Position numbers and translations under genes: made by a program. A stretch of DNA of 10,955 bases, from NCBI GenBank assembly GCA_035444405.1, contig DAOMOP010000142.1:1-10955 (forward strand), read 5' to 3'. Positions 5,739-10,955 of this stretch are shown in pieces. The DNA comes from DAOMOP01 sp035444405 (GTDB lineage: Bacteria; Pseudomonadota; Gammaproteobacteria; Burkholderiales; Rhodocyclaceae). Numbering within the stretch: the stretch's first letter is position 1; every line of letters starts with the position of its first letter. The notes beneath the pieces are model-generated. The model was given only the letters and a program-made list of their open reading frames with translations. It made no database searches and was not told the DNA's origin.

Positions 5739-7727
5739 TCAAAGAGGTTTGACCGACGCCTCGACCAGCGTGGCGTCGAATCGTTCGATCAGCTCGCGTA
5801 CGAACGGATCGCACTCGAGCGCGGCGACCGCCTGGGCGTGCCGCGCACGCCGCTCGGCCGCGTCACGCTGCGCGGGCGTCTCGCCGGCAATCTGGCCGAG
5901 CTCGATTCTTACGCGCAGCGCTCGACCACAGGCTTGCGCAAGGGCGTCGCCGAGCCGTTCGGCCAGTGCCGGATTCATGTCGAGCAGATGGCGATGCGCA
6001 TGCGACAGGCGCAGCGTCAACGCCTCGCCGGCGAGATCGAGCCACTCGCAGTGCTGGGCGAGCTCGCGCACCATGCCGCCGAGTCCCAGTCCGGCCTGCA
6101 CCGCGTGCCAGTCGCCGGCGGCCAGCGCTGCGTCGAGCGACACCGCCTCGGCGCCGGCGACGGAGCAACGGCCTGTCGCGGGGCGATCCGGCGAAAGCGG
6201 GGCCGCGTCCGCTTCGCCGGCGCCGTCGGTCGCGAGCCCGCCCGCGCCCGCATCGACCGCCTGCCCCGGCGCCGATGCGGCAGGCCGCGCTTCGGCGTCG
6301 GCGCCATCACGCTCGGCGACACCGCCGAGCGCCTCCGGGGGCAGTGTCTCCCACGGTGGCACGCAGGCGGCATCGGCCGCCTCGCCCGCGGCGCGCGGTG
6401 CCGGCACGACCGTCGGCGCGCCCGCGGCGTCATCGATCGCGCTCCGGGATTGCCCGCGCGCCGCGCGCTCCGGCGGCGCGCCGGGGGCGGCCACCGCGAT
6501 GCGCGCAGCGGCAGAGGCCGCCGGCCGAGCTGACCCGGCCGCGCCCGCCGCGACGGCAGCGTTGCGGATGTGCGCCGAGGCGACGCTGCGCGCCCGGCCG
6601 CCGCCACCGCCGTCGCCCGTGCTGCCGTCGCCGAGCGGCGGCGGCAACTCGGGCCGGAAGGCATGCAGGCGCAGCAGCGTCATCGTGAAACCGGCATGCT
6701 CGTCGGGCGCGAGCGTGAGCTCGTCGCGCCCATGAATGACGATTTCGTAGGCGAGCTGCAGGAACTCGGCGTCGAGCGCCTGGGCGTAGGGCGCCATGCG
6801 CTCGCGCTCGGCCTCGTCGACCAGCGCGGCCGGCGCGAACTGCAGCACCGCGATGCGGTGCAGGAGCGACGCGAGCGCCTGCAGCGCGGCATCGAAGGAG
6901 AGGCTGCGCGCCTCCATGTCGTCGCCGACGGCCAGCATCGCCGCGACATCGCCGGCCACGAGCGCATCGAGCAGCGCGTAAAGATGATCGTCGCCGACGG
7001 TGCCGAGCATTTGCGTGACCTGCTCGAGCTCGACCTTGCCGGCGCCGTGCGCGATGGCCTGATCGAGCAGCGACAGCGCATCGCGCATCGAACCGCCGGC
7101 CGCCTTGGCGAGGTGGCGCAGCGCCGCGGCGTCGAACGGCACCGCTTCGGCCTCGAGGATGCGCGCAAGGTGCTCGACGATGTGACCGGCCGGCATCTGC
7201 TTGAGGTTGAACTGCAGGCAGCGCGACAACACGGTCACCGGGATCTTCTGCGGATCGGTGGTGGCGAGGATGAACTTGACGTGCTCGGGCGGCTCTTCCA
7301 GCGTCTTCAGCATGGCGTTGAAGGCGTGCCCGGTGAGCATGTGCACTTCGTCGATCATGTAGACCTTGTAGCGCCCCTGCACCGGCGCATACACCGCCTT
7401 GTCGAGCAGCGCCGCCATGTCTTCGACGCCACGGTTCGATGCCGCGTCCATCTCGACGTAGTCGGGGAAGCGGTCGGCATCGATCGCGAGGCACGCCGCG
7501 CACTGGCCGCAAGGCTGCGCGCTGACACCGCGCTCGCAGTTGAGCGCCTTGGCGAGAATGCGGCTGATCGTCGTCTTGCCCACGCCGCGCGTGCCGGTGA
7601 AGAGCCAGGCGTGATGCAGCCGGCCGGTCGTCAGCGCGTGCGACAACGCGCGCACGACATGCTCCTGCCCGACCAGCGTGGCAAACGATCTGGGCCGCCA
7701 CTTGCGCGCGAGTACCTGATAGCTCAT
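5739..7727 (-). CDS. dnaX: DNA polymerase III subunit tau/gamma (clamp-loader ATPase)
   Basis: Motor subunit of the clamp loader, which opens and loads the beta clamp; the tau form also ties the polymerase cores and DnaB together. The 662-residue product starts MSYQVLARKWRPRSF at ATG 7725-7727, the universal family start. Visible motifs: Walker A GTRGVGKTT (45-53), zinc-binding Cys64, Cys73, Cys76, Cys79, Walker B MIDEVH (124-129), arginine-finger SRC (168-170), and sensor-2 region GGSMRDALSLLDQ (211-223). After the collar domain a long linker (about 361-525) is almost wholly Ala/Gly/Pro/Arg/Asp. It is followed by the tau-specific C-terminal domain (about 528-662) that binds DnaE. I see no A- or T-run slippery heptamer of the E. 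coli type that would make a separate gamma form. An upstream in-frame ATG at 7754 is not conserved in my recollection of the family. Confidence 0.97.
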   Translation of the reverse strand: MSYQVLARKWRPRSFATLVGQEHVVRALSHALTTGRLHHAWLFTGTRGVGKTTISRILAKALNCERGVSAQPCGQCAACLAIDADRFPDYVEMDAASNRGVEDMAALLDKAVYAPVQGRYKVYMIDEVHMLTGHAFNAMLKTLEEPPEHVKFILATTDPQKIPVTVLSRCLQFNLKQMPAGHIVEHLARILEAEAVPFDAAALRHLAKAAGGSMRDALSLLDQAIAHGAGKVELEQVTQMLGTVGDDHLYALLDALVAGDVAAMLAVGDDMEARSLSFDAALQALASLLHRIAVLQFAPAALVDEAERERMAPYAQALDAEFLQLAYEIVIHGRDELTLAPDEHAGFTMTLLRLHAFRPELPPPLGDGSTGDGGGGGRARSVASAHIRNAAVAAGAAGSARPAASAAARIAVAAPGAPPERAARGQSRSAIDDAAGAPTVVPAPRAAGEAADAACVPPWETLPPEALGGVAERDGADAEARPAASAPGQAVDAGAGGLATDGAGEADAAPLSPDRPATGRCSVAGAEAVSLDAALAAGDWHAVQAGLGLGGMVRELAQHCEWLDLAGEALTLRLSHAHRHLLDMNPALAERLGDALAQACGRALRVRIELGQIAGETPAQRDAAERRARHAQAVAALECDPFVRELIERFDATLVEASVKPL

Positions 7728-7735
7728 GGGGCACG

Positions 7736-7741
7736 ATTCTA
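7736..7741 (-). promoter_or_regulatory. Possible dnaX -10 box
   Basis: TAGAAT on the minus strand (one mismatch to TATAAT), 8 nt before the dnaX ATG. If used, the dnaX mRNA would be nearly leaderless, which would fit the absence of a Shine-Dalgarno sequence there. The -35 region at 17 nt (GCGCAT) is poor, so this may be chance. Confidence 0.25.
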
Positions 7742-7828
7742 GCCCGGATGGCACGCGAATGCGCGGCCTTGCAAGGCGTGGCCGCCGCGCCGCCGAGCTT
7801 CATTCGGGCGAGCGACGCTCCCATTGCC

Positions 7829-7843
7829 AATCTCAATGAGATT
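7829..7843. promoter_or_regulatory. Perfect 15-nt palindrome, possible operator
   Basis: AATCTCA-A-TGAGATT, seven-base arms around a single central base, in an AT-richer patch about 100 nt upstream of dnaX and 170 nt before the cfa promoter. The size and symmetry suit a dimeric repressor or activator. It does not match Fur, CRP, FNR or LexA sites well, and I cannot name the regulator. Confidence 0.4.
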
Positions 7844-7954
7844 CATGGGTTCAATTCATTGGATCGATGGCGCACCTCCGGCTAGCTTGAAGTCGGATAT
7901 GGCGTTCGCCGGCGCGGCATCGGGCGTATGCGAAGCCGTCCGGACCGGCGCGAC

Positions 7955-7968
7955 GTGAGAAAGGTCAC
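7955..7968. promoter_or_regulatory. CRP/FNR-superfamily-like site upstream of cfa
   Basis: GTGA-GAAAGG-TCAC, the exact GTGA-N6-TCAC core of the CRP consensus; the right flank A also fits (TCACA) while the left flank is C instead of T. Its centre lies about 72 nt upstream of the predicted cfa transcription start, a position compatible with class I activation. Whether this organism uses a CRP-like protein this way is inference. Confidence 0.4.
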
Positions 7969-7998
7969 ACGTTGCCGACCGGCATCTGCGCACGGAGC

Positions 7999-8027
7999 TT
8001 TCGACCACACAATGCATTGACTATATT
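7999..8027 (+). promoter_or_regulatory. Likely cfa promoter
   Basis: TTTCGA (7999-8004) and TATATT (8022-8027) with a 17-nt spacer. The -10 is preceded by C (CTATATT) and followed by GAA, resembling the extended -10 of sigma-S promoters, and cfa is a known sigma-S target in E. coli. The -35 is weak, which also fits sigma-S. The predicted leader to the ATG is about 90 nt. Confidence 0.45.
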
Positions 8028-8122
8028 GAAGTTATCCGTGGCCGGGCACGTCCGCGAGAACGGCGTTCGGCGACGCGGGTTCTTTGCGGGTCTTCACTTT
8101 CGGAACGGGCGAGAGAATCGAT

Positions 8123-9346
8123 ATGGAACGACAGTTGCGGACGGAAAGCGCCAGGAAGCCGGCTTACCCGCAGACCAGACACCGCACGGGACTGCGCTTG
8201 CGCCACCGCCGGCCCAAACGGGATCACGACCCGATCGGCGCGCTTTCCGCTCTGCTCGCACACGCCGACATCCGCGTCGACGGCGACCGCCCGTGGGACA
8301 TCGCGGTGCATCATGCCGACACCGCCGCGCGCATCCTCGCCTCCGGAAGCCTCGGCCTCGGCGAGAGCTACATGGACGGCTGGTGGGACTGCGAGCGCAT
8401 CGACGAATTCATCTTCCGCGTGCTGCAGGCCCATCTCGACGAGCGCGTCGGCAGCACCGCGCTGCTCGTGCAAAGTCTGCGTGCGCGACTATTCAATCTG
8501 CAGAACCTGCGCCGCGCCTGGAAGGTCGGCAAGACGCACTACGATCTGGGCAACGACTTCTTCGAGGCCATGCTCGGCCGTCATCTTGCCTACACCTGCG
8601 GCTACTGGGCCGGCATCGAGGCCAGCAGCGACCTGGACGCCGCCCAGCAGGCCAAGCTCGATCTCGTCTGCCGCAAGCTCGGGCTGACACCGGGCATGCG
8701 TCTGCTCGACATCGGCTGCGGCTGGGGTAGCCTGATGAAGCATGCGGCCGAGCACTACGGCGTGTCCTGCGTCGGTGTGACCATCTCGCGCGAGCAGGCC
8801 GAATACGGACACGCATGCTGCAGCGGGCTGCCGGTCGAGTTCCGTCTGCTCGACTACCGTCAGGTCGAGGGCCGGTTCGACCGCATCGCGTCGCTGGGCA
8901 TGTTCGAGCACGTCGGCCACAAGAATCACCGCAGCTTCTTCGAGGTCGCGCGGCGCTGCCTCGCCCCCGACGGCCTGCTGCTGCTGCACACGATCGGCAA
9001 GAACCTGCGGCGCACGCCGACCGACCCGTGGATCGACCGCTACATCTTCCCGAACGGCGACCTGCCCTCGCTGGGGCAGATCGCCGACGCATCGGAGGAT
9101 TTCTTCGTCACCGAGGACGTGCACAACTTCGGTGCCGACTACGACCGCACGCTGATGGCATGGCATGCGAACTTCGAGGCTGCCTGGCCCCGCTTCGCCG
9201 AGCGCTACGGCGAACGCTTCCGACGCATGTGGCGTTACTACCTGCTCGCCTGCGCCGGCACTTTCCGCGCACGGGCGACCCAGCTGTGGCAGATCGTGCT
9301 GTCGCCCGGCGGCGTGGCGGGTGGTTATCGTCGCATCGGCAGCTAG
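8123..9346 (+). CDS. cfa: Cyclopropane-fatty-acyl-phospholipid synthase
   Basis: SAM-dependent methyltransferase that adds a methylene bridge across the double bond of unsaturated acyl chains in membrane phospholipids, typically on entry to stationary phase or under acid stress. The 407-residue product has an N-terminal lipid-interacting domain (about 35-130) and a Rossmann methyltransferase domain. SAM motif I is LLDIGCGWGSL (194-204). Other family signatures are YTCGYW (157-162, with the conserved active-site Cys159), GMFEHVGHKN (259-268), LLHTIG (287-292), DPWIDRYIFPNG (301-312) and HNFGADYDRTLMAW (334-347). All bicarbonate-site and catalytic regions I can recall are present. The ATG at 8123 is preferred, with GAGAG just upstream; the frame is also open from a TTG at 8084, adding 13 residues. 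It is slightly longer than E. coli Cfa (382) because of a basic N-terminal stretch rich in Arg and His (about 19-33). Confidence 0.96.
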   Translation: MERQLRTESARKPAYPQTRHRTGLRLRHRRPKRDHDPIGALSALLAHADIRVDGDRPWDIAVHHADTAARILASGSLGLGESYMDGWWDCERIDEFIFRVLQAHLDERVGSTALLVQSLRARLFNLQNLRRAWKVGKTHYDLGNDFFEAMLGRHLAYTCGYWAGIEASSDLDAAQQAKLDLVCRKLGLTPGMRLLDIGCGWGSLMKHAAEHYGVSCVGVTISREQAEYGHACCSGLPVEFRLLDYRQVEGRFDRIASLGMFEHVGHKNHRSFFEVARRCLAPDGLLLLHTIGKNLRRTPTDPWIDRYIFPNGDLPSLGQIADASEDFFVTEDVHNFGADYDRTLMAWHANFEAAWPRFAERYGERFRRMWRYYLLACAGTFRARATQLWQIVLSPGGVAGGYRRIGS

Positions 9347-9392
9347 CACATTTCCCGCAGCTATCGCCGCTTTTCAATCATTCAATTGGAAC

Positions 9393-9398
9393 TATTCT
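9393..9398 (+). promoter_or_regulatory. Possible promoter of the ZIP transporter gene
   Basis: TATTCT as a -10, with TTTTCA (9371-9376) 16 nt upstream, in the AT-rich patch after cfa. If used, the transcript would start near 9405 and carry a leader of about 80 nt that includes the 9431-9454 hairpin. Both hexamers are imperfect. Confidence 0.3.
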
Positions 9399-9430
9399 CA
9401 GCAAGGCTCCAGACTTGAATCGAAGAAGAT

Positions 9431-9454
9431 CTCGCGGGCACCTGGGTCCGCGAG
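9431..9454 (+). other. Hairpin in the leader of the ZIP transporter gene
   Basis: CTCGCGG (9431-9437) pairs with CCGCGAG (9448-9454) around a 10-nt loop, 30 nt before the transporter start and just ahead of its ribosome-binding site. There is no T-tract, so it is not an obvious cfa terminator. It could shape the leader of the downstream gene. No known metal riboswitch is recognised. Confidence 0.35.
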
Positions 9455-9484
9455 GGGTCCCGATTCGCAGCGAGGAGTCCTGCC

Positions 9485-10375
9485 ATGGTTGCCAAAGTCG
9501 CCCGCCTGCATTTCCAGTCCGCCAACGCGTCGGGGCTGTTGCGCGTGCTGGGCGGATGGGGCGTTGCGCTCAGCGGCCTGGCGCTGCTGGCGCACCAATT
9601 CGGCAACGCTCTTCCAGAGGTCTCGGATGGCGTTCGCGACGCCCTGCTCGGCGGGCTGATGGCGGCCACGGCAACCGCGCTGGGCGCGCTGCCGGTACTG
9701 GCGATGCGGCGCATCGGTGCACACCTGCAGGGGTTGCTGCTCGGCTTCGGGGCCGGCGTGATGCTCGCCGCGAGCCTGTTCTCGCTGTTGCTGCCGGGCT
9801 TCGACGCCGCCCGGCTGCAAGGTGCAGACGGGCTCGCGGCCGGACTGACCGTCACCGCCGGTCTGGTCGTCGGTGCCGCGCTGCTGCTCGCGCTCGACCG
9901 CGCCCTGCCCCACACCCACTCGCCCGGCACCTCGCGCACGGTCGGCGCGGCCTGGCTGTTCGTGTTCGCGATCGCCGCGCATAACGTTCCCGAGGGGCTC
10001 GCGATCGGTGTCGCCGCGGGCGCGGCCGCTAGCGGCGACGCGGTGGCGACCGGCATTTCGCTGCAGAACGTGCCGGAAGGGCTCATCGTCGCGCTGGCAC
10101 TGGCGACGGCCGGCTACCGGCGCCTGTTCTCGTTCGCCGTCGCAGCCGCGTCGGGGCTCGTCGAGCCGCTCGCCGCGGTGCTCGGCGCGGCCATGATGAC
10201 GGCGTCGGCAGCTCTGCTGCCGTGGGGGCTGGCCGGCGCCGCTGGCGCAATGCTGTTCGTGGTCAGCCACGAGATCATTCCGGAATCGCATCGGCGCGGT
10301 CACGAGACGCTCGCCACCGGCGGGCTGATCGGCGGATTCGTGATCATGATGCTGCTCGACACCGTGCTCGGCTGA
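9485..10375 (+). CDS. ZIP-family divalent metal transporter, GufA-type
   Basis: Inner-membrane importer of zinc and related divalent metals. The 296-residue product has eight or nine hydrophobic segments. The metal-site motifs on two adjacent helices are HNVPEG (166-171) and QNVPEG (194-199), followed by SGLVEP with Glu227 and HEIIPESH (262-269). Met93 in the GVMLAAS helix also matches. These correspond, from memory, to the binuclear-site residues of the structurally characterised Bordetella ZIP protein; there the second motif has Gln-Asp, while here it is Gln-Asn (Asn195). HN/QN pairing marks the GufA branch instead of ZupT, which has HN in both. A short His-containing loop (LPHTH, 141-145) lies between helices 3 and 4. 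GAGGAG at 9472-9477, 7 nt upstream, fixes the start. It follows cfa by 138 nt and may have its own promoter. Confidence 0.92.
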   Translation: MVAKVARLHFQSANASGLLRVLGGWGVALSGLALLAHQFGNALPEVSDGVRDALLGGLMAATATALGALPVLAMRRIGAHLQGLLLGFGAGVMLAASLFSLLLPGFDAARLQGADGLAAGLTVTAGLVVGAALLLALDRALPHTHSPGTSRTVGAAWLFVFAIAAHNVPEGLAIGVAAGAAASGDAVATGISLQNVPEGLIVALALATAGYRRLFSFAVAAASGLVEPLAAVLGAAMMTASAALLPWGLAGAAGAMLFVVSHEIIPESHRRGHETLATGGLIGGFVIMMLLDTVLG

Positions 10376-10409
10376 CTTTCGGCGCCGGCGCCGGATCTGT
10401 AACAGGCAT

Positions 10410-10443
10410 CGCCCCACACCCGCCGTGAAGACGGTGCGGGGCG
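10410..10443. terminator. Probable bidirectional terminator between convergent genes
   Basis: CGCCCC (10410-10415) pairs with GGGGCG (10438-10443), and CCGT (10423-10426) with ACGG (10431-10434) closes a GAAG loop, giving an imperfect hairpin between the two convergent genes. Neither side has a good T-tract. A further perfect 12-nt palindrome, GGCGCCGGCGCC, lies at 10381-10392. The position is more persuasive than the structure. Confidence 0.45.
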
Positions 10444-10450
10444 AAGCGTG

Positions 10451-10717
10451 TCAGCGGCCGTGGGCGCGCCGCTGCGCCTCCTGCGACGCCAGTCGAACCA
10501 CGTAGCCGAGCTTGAACGCCCCAGCCCCGACCGGAATGATCAGATGCGCGGCAATCTGCACTGCCAGCGAGAACTGGCTCGCATACGGGTATGCAATCAG
10601 GCCGGCCACGACGGTGATCGTCGCGGCGACGGCCATCATCAGGTCGCCGGTACGCTGATAACGCCGTGCCGGCGCAAACGCGCCGGCGTCATGCAGGGAT
10701 TGGGTCAGTGCAGTCAT
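10451..10717 (-). CDS. Small two-helix membrane protein, possibly PpyR-like, putatively NO-regulated
   Basis: An 88-residue protein starting at ATG 10715-10717, chosen because GGAGAGC lies just upstream. Longer in-frame starts (to 10801) would read through the promoter and operator. It has a short polar N-terminus (MTALTQSLHDAGAFAPARRYQRTG) and two hydrophobic segments (about 25-47 and 53-78). The second contains the polar residues AAHLIIP and ends KLGYVVRL. A basic, Arg-rich tail (SQEAQRRAHGR) follows. No catalytic motif is visible. The size, topology and KxGYVxRL ending remind me of the PpyR type of small membrane regulator encoded near the NO-detoxifying flavohemoglobin in Pseudomonas; that is recollection, not a search. 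The promoter overlaps an NsrR-like operator, suggesting derepression by nitric oxide. It is convergent with the ZIP transporter gene and alone in its transcript as far as seen. Confidence 0.75.
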   Translation of the reverse strand: MTALTQSLHDAGAFAPARRYQRTGDLMMAVAATITVVAGLIAYPYASQFSLAVQIAAHLIIPVGAGAFKLGYVVRLASQEAQRRAHGR

Positions 10718-10740
10718 GATGCTCTCCGGGGGCTGGGGGC

Positions 10741-10767
10741 TTAAGATGTATTTTTTATATATCTTAA
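10741..10767. promoter_or_regulatory. NsrR-like operator, AT-rich inverted repeat
   Basis: Arms TTAAGATGTAT (10741-10751) and ATATATCTTAA (10757-10767) are complementary at 10 of 11 positions around a 5-nt T centre. Taken as an 11-1-11 site, the left half AAGATGTATTT (10743-10753) matches the AAGATGYATTT half-site described for the NO-sensing repressor NsrR perfectly. The right half matches at 8 of 11. It is the most AT-rich stretch in the window and lies 24 nt before the small membrane protein gene. Confidence 0.6.
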
Positions 10768-10789
10768 ACCTCTGGCCGGATAATTCAAG
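10762..10789 (-). promoter_or_regulatory. Promoter of the small membrane protein gene
   Basis: On the minus strand, TTGAAT (10784-10789) is followed after 16 nt by TAAGAT (10762-10767), and the -10 lies inside the NsrR-like arm. A repressor bound there would block RNA polymerase. The -10 matches TATAAT at only 4 of 6; the AT-rich bases just downstream offer alternatives. Confidence 0.4.
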
Positions 10790-10851
10790 TATTTTCTGCA
10801 CATGTTAAAAGGTGCGACGCAACCGGGCTGCCGCAACCGCGCCTTCCGACG

Positions 10852-10955
10852 TCATTCTTCCGGAATCGTGGCCGCTGCCGTGCGGTGCTCCGGGGCCGCG
10901 CGCTCAGCGCGCCTTTCGAGTTCGGCAAGCCGCTGCTCGGCCTGCCGGTGCGCCC
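10852..10955 (-). CDS. C-terminal 33 residues of an unidentified protein
   Basis: An open frame enters from the right edge on the minus strand and ends at TGA (10852-10854). The visible tail is Glu/Arg/Ala-rich with a heptad-like pattern (AEQRLAELERRAERAA) followed by a flexible end (TAAATIPEE), suggesting a charged helix or coiled coil. The codon usage (GC at third positions) agrees with the neighbours. It is too short to identify. It is 62 nt upstream of the promoter of the small membrane protein gene, on the same strand. Confidence 0.5.
   Translation of the reverse strand, partial: AHRQAEQRLAELERRAERAAPEHRTAAATIPEE

Larger units (their letters stand above)
7728..8122. other. Divergent dnaX-cfa intergenic region (395 nt)
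   Basis: No gene is supported here. It contains, from left to right, a possible dnaX -10 box (7736-7741), a perfect 15-nt palindrome (7829-7843), a CRP-like palindrome (7955-7968) and a likely cfa promoter (about 7999-8027), then a cfa leader of about 90 nt. Base composition drops noticeably around 7830-7860 and 8005-8035, as expected for regulatory DNA. I looked for the 4.5S RNA gene (ffs) that often precedes dnaX and did not find its conserved GGTCAGGTCCGGAAGG-type core. Confidence 0.5.

Noticed and set aside
614..6633. A 17-nt identical string at 614-630 (sspB) and 6617-6633 (dnaX linker)
   Set aside because: Both encode Gly/Asp/Ser/Pro low-complexity linkers with GC-biased codons; the identity does not extend and most likely arose by chance. 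It could nevertheless have contributed to the assembly problem in sspB.
7829..7852. Fur box overlapping the 15-nt palindrome
   Set aside because: AATGAGATTCATG shares 10 of 13 central bases with the Fur core but only about 10 of 19 over the full box, and neither dnaX nor cfa is an expected iron-regulated gene.
7728..7900. 4.5S RNA gene (ffs) upstream of dnaX
   Set aside because: The conserved signal-recognition core was searched by eye on the minus strand and is absent.
8084..8122. TTG at 8084 as the cfa start
   Set aside because: The extra 13 residues have no family support, and the ATG at 8123 has a purine-rich site just upstream and gives a length closer to known Cfa proteins. It cannot be fully excluded.
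10741..10767. The AT-rich inverted repeat as an intrinsic terminator
   Set aside because: The stem is AT-rich and weak, and on the minus strand the homopolymer A-run sits in the loop with GC-rich sequence after the stem, the reverse of a terminator. On the plus strand the T-run is in the loop and is followed by AACC.

Overview
The window is GC-rich, densely coding bacterial DNA with the gene content and order of a betaproteobacterium. The cytochrome bc1 operon petABC is followed directly by sspA and sspB, and the cytochrome b, SspA and SspB sequences have the betaproteobacterial type. A member of the Rhodocyclales (Azoarcus/Thauera/Zoogloea-like) is my best guess, but this is an impression from protein similarity in memory, not a search. 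I see no insertion sequence, phage, CRISPR or tRNA/rRNA gene. It reads as ordinary core chromosome with a few regulatory features worth a second look.

Left half, all on the minus strand and read from right to left: petA (Rieske protein), petB (cytochrome b) and petC (cytochrome c1) lie 3 nt apart and then in ATGA overlap. They are driven by a promoter with a perfect TATAAT box. Two strong back-to-back hairpins follow petC. Then come sspA (GST-fold, RNA-polymerase-binding stringent starvation protein), sspB (ClpXP adaptor) and a bacteriohemerythrin-like gene that runs off the left edge. sspB contains a 10-N assembly gap. Its flanks carry the same 18-bp sequence, and merging those copies restores one open reading frame ending in the expected SspB tail.

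Middle, also minus strand: dnaX (DNA polymerase III tau/gamma), ybaB (nucleoid-associated protein) and recR (recombination mediator) form the classic dnaX-ybaB-recR replication/repair cluster.

Right half: a 395-nt divergent intergenic region separates dnaX from cfa (cyclopropane fatty acid synthase, plus strand). It holds a CRP-like GTGA-N6-TCAC palindrome, a sigma-70/sigma-S-like promoter and a separate perfect 15-nt palindrome. A GufA-type ZIP metal transporter follows cfa. Convergent to it is a small two-helix membrane protein of 88 residues. Its promoter overlaps an AT-rich inverted repeat closely resembling the binding site of the nitric-oxide sensor NsrR. The right edge holds the last 33 codons of an unidentified minus-strand gene.

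The respiratory complex, the hemerythrin and the putative NO-controlled membrane protein would suit an organism that shifts between aerobic and denitrifying life, but that link is inference. I did not find a convincing wholly new system. The best leads are the NsrR-like operator with its small membrane protein, the petC-sspA double hairpin and the repairable sspB gap.
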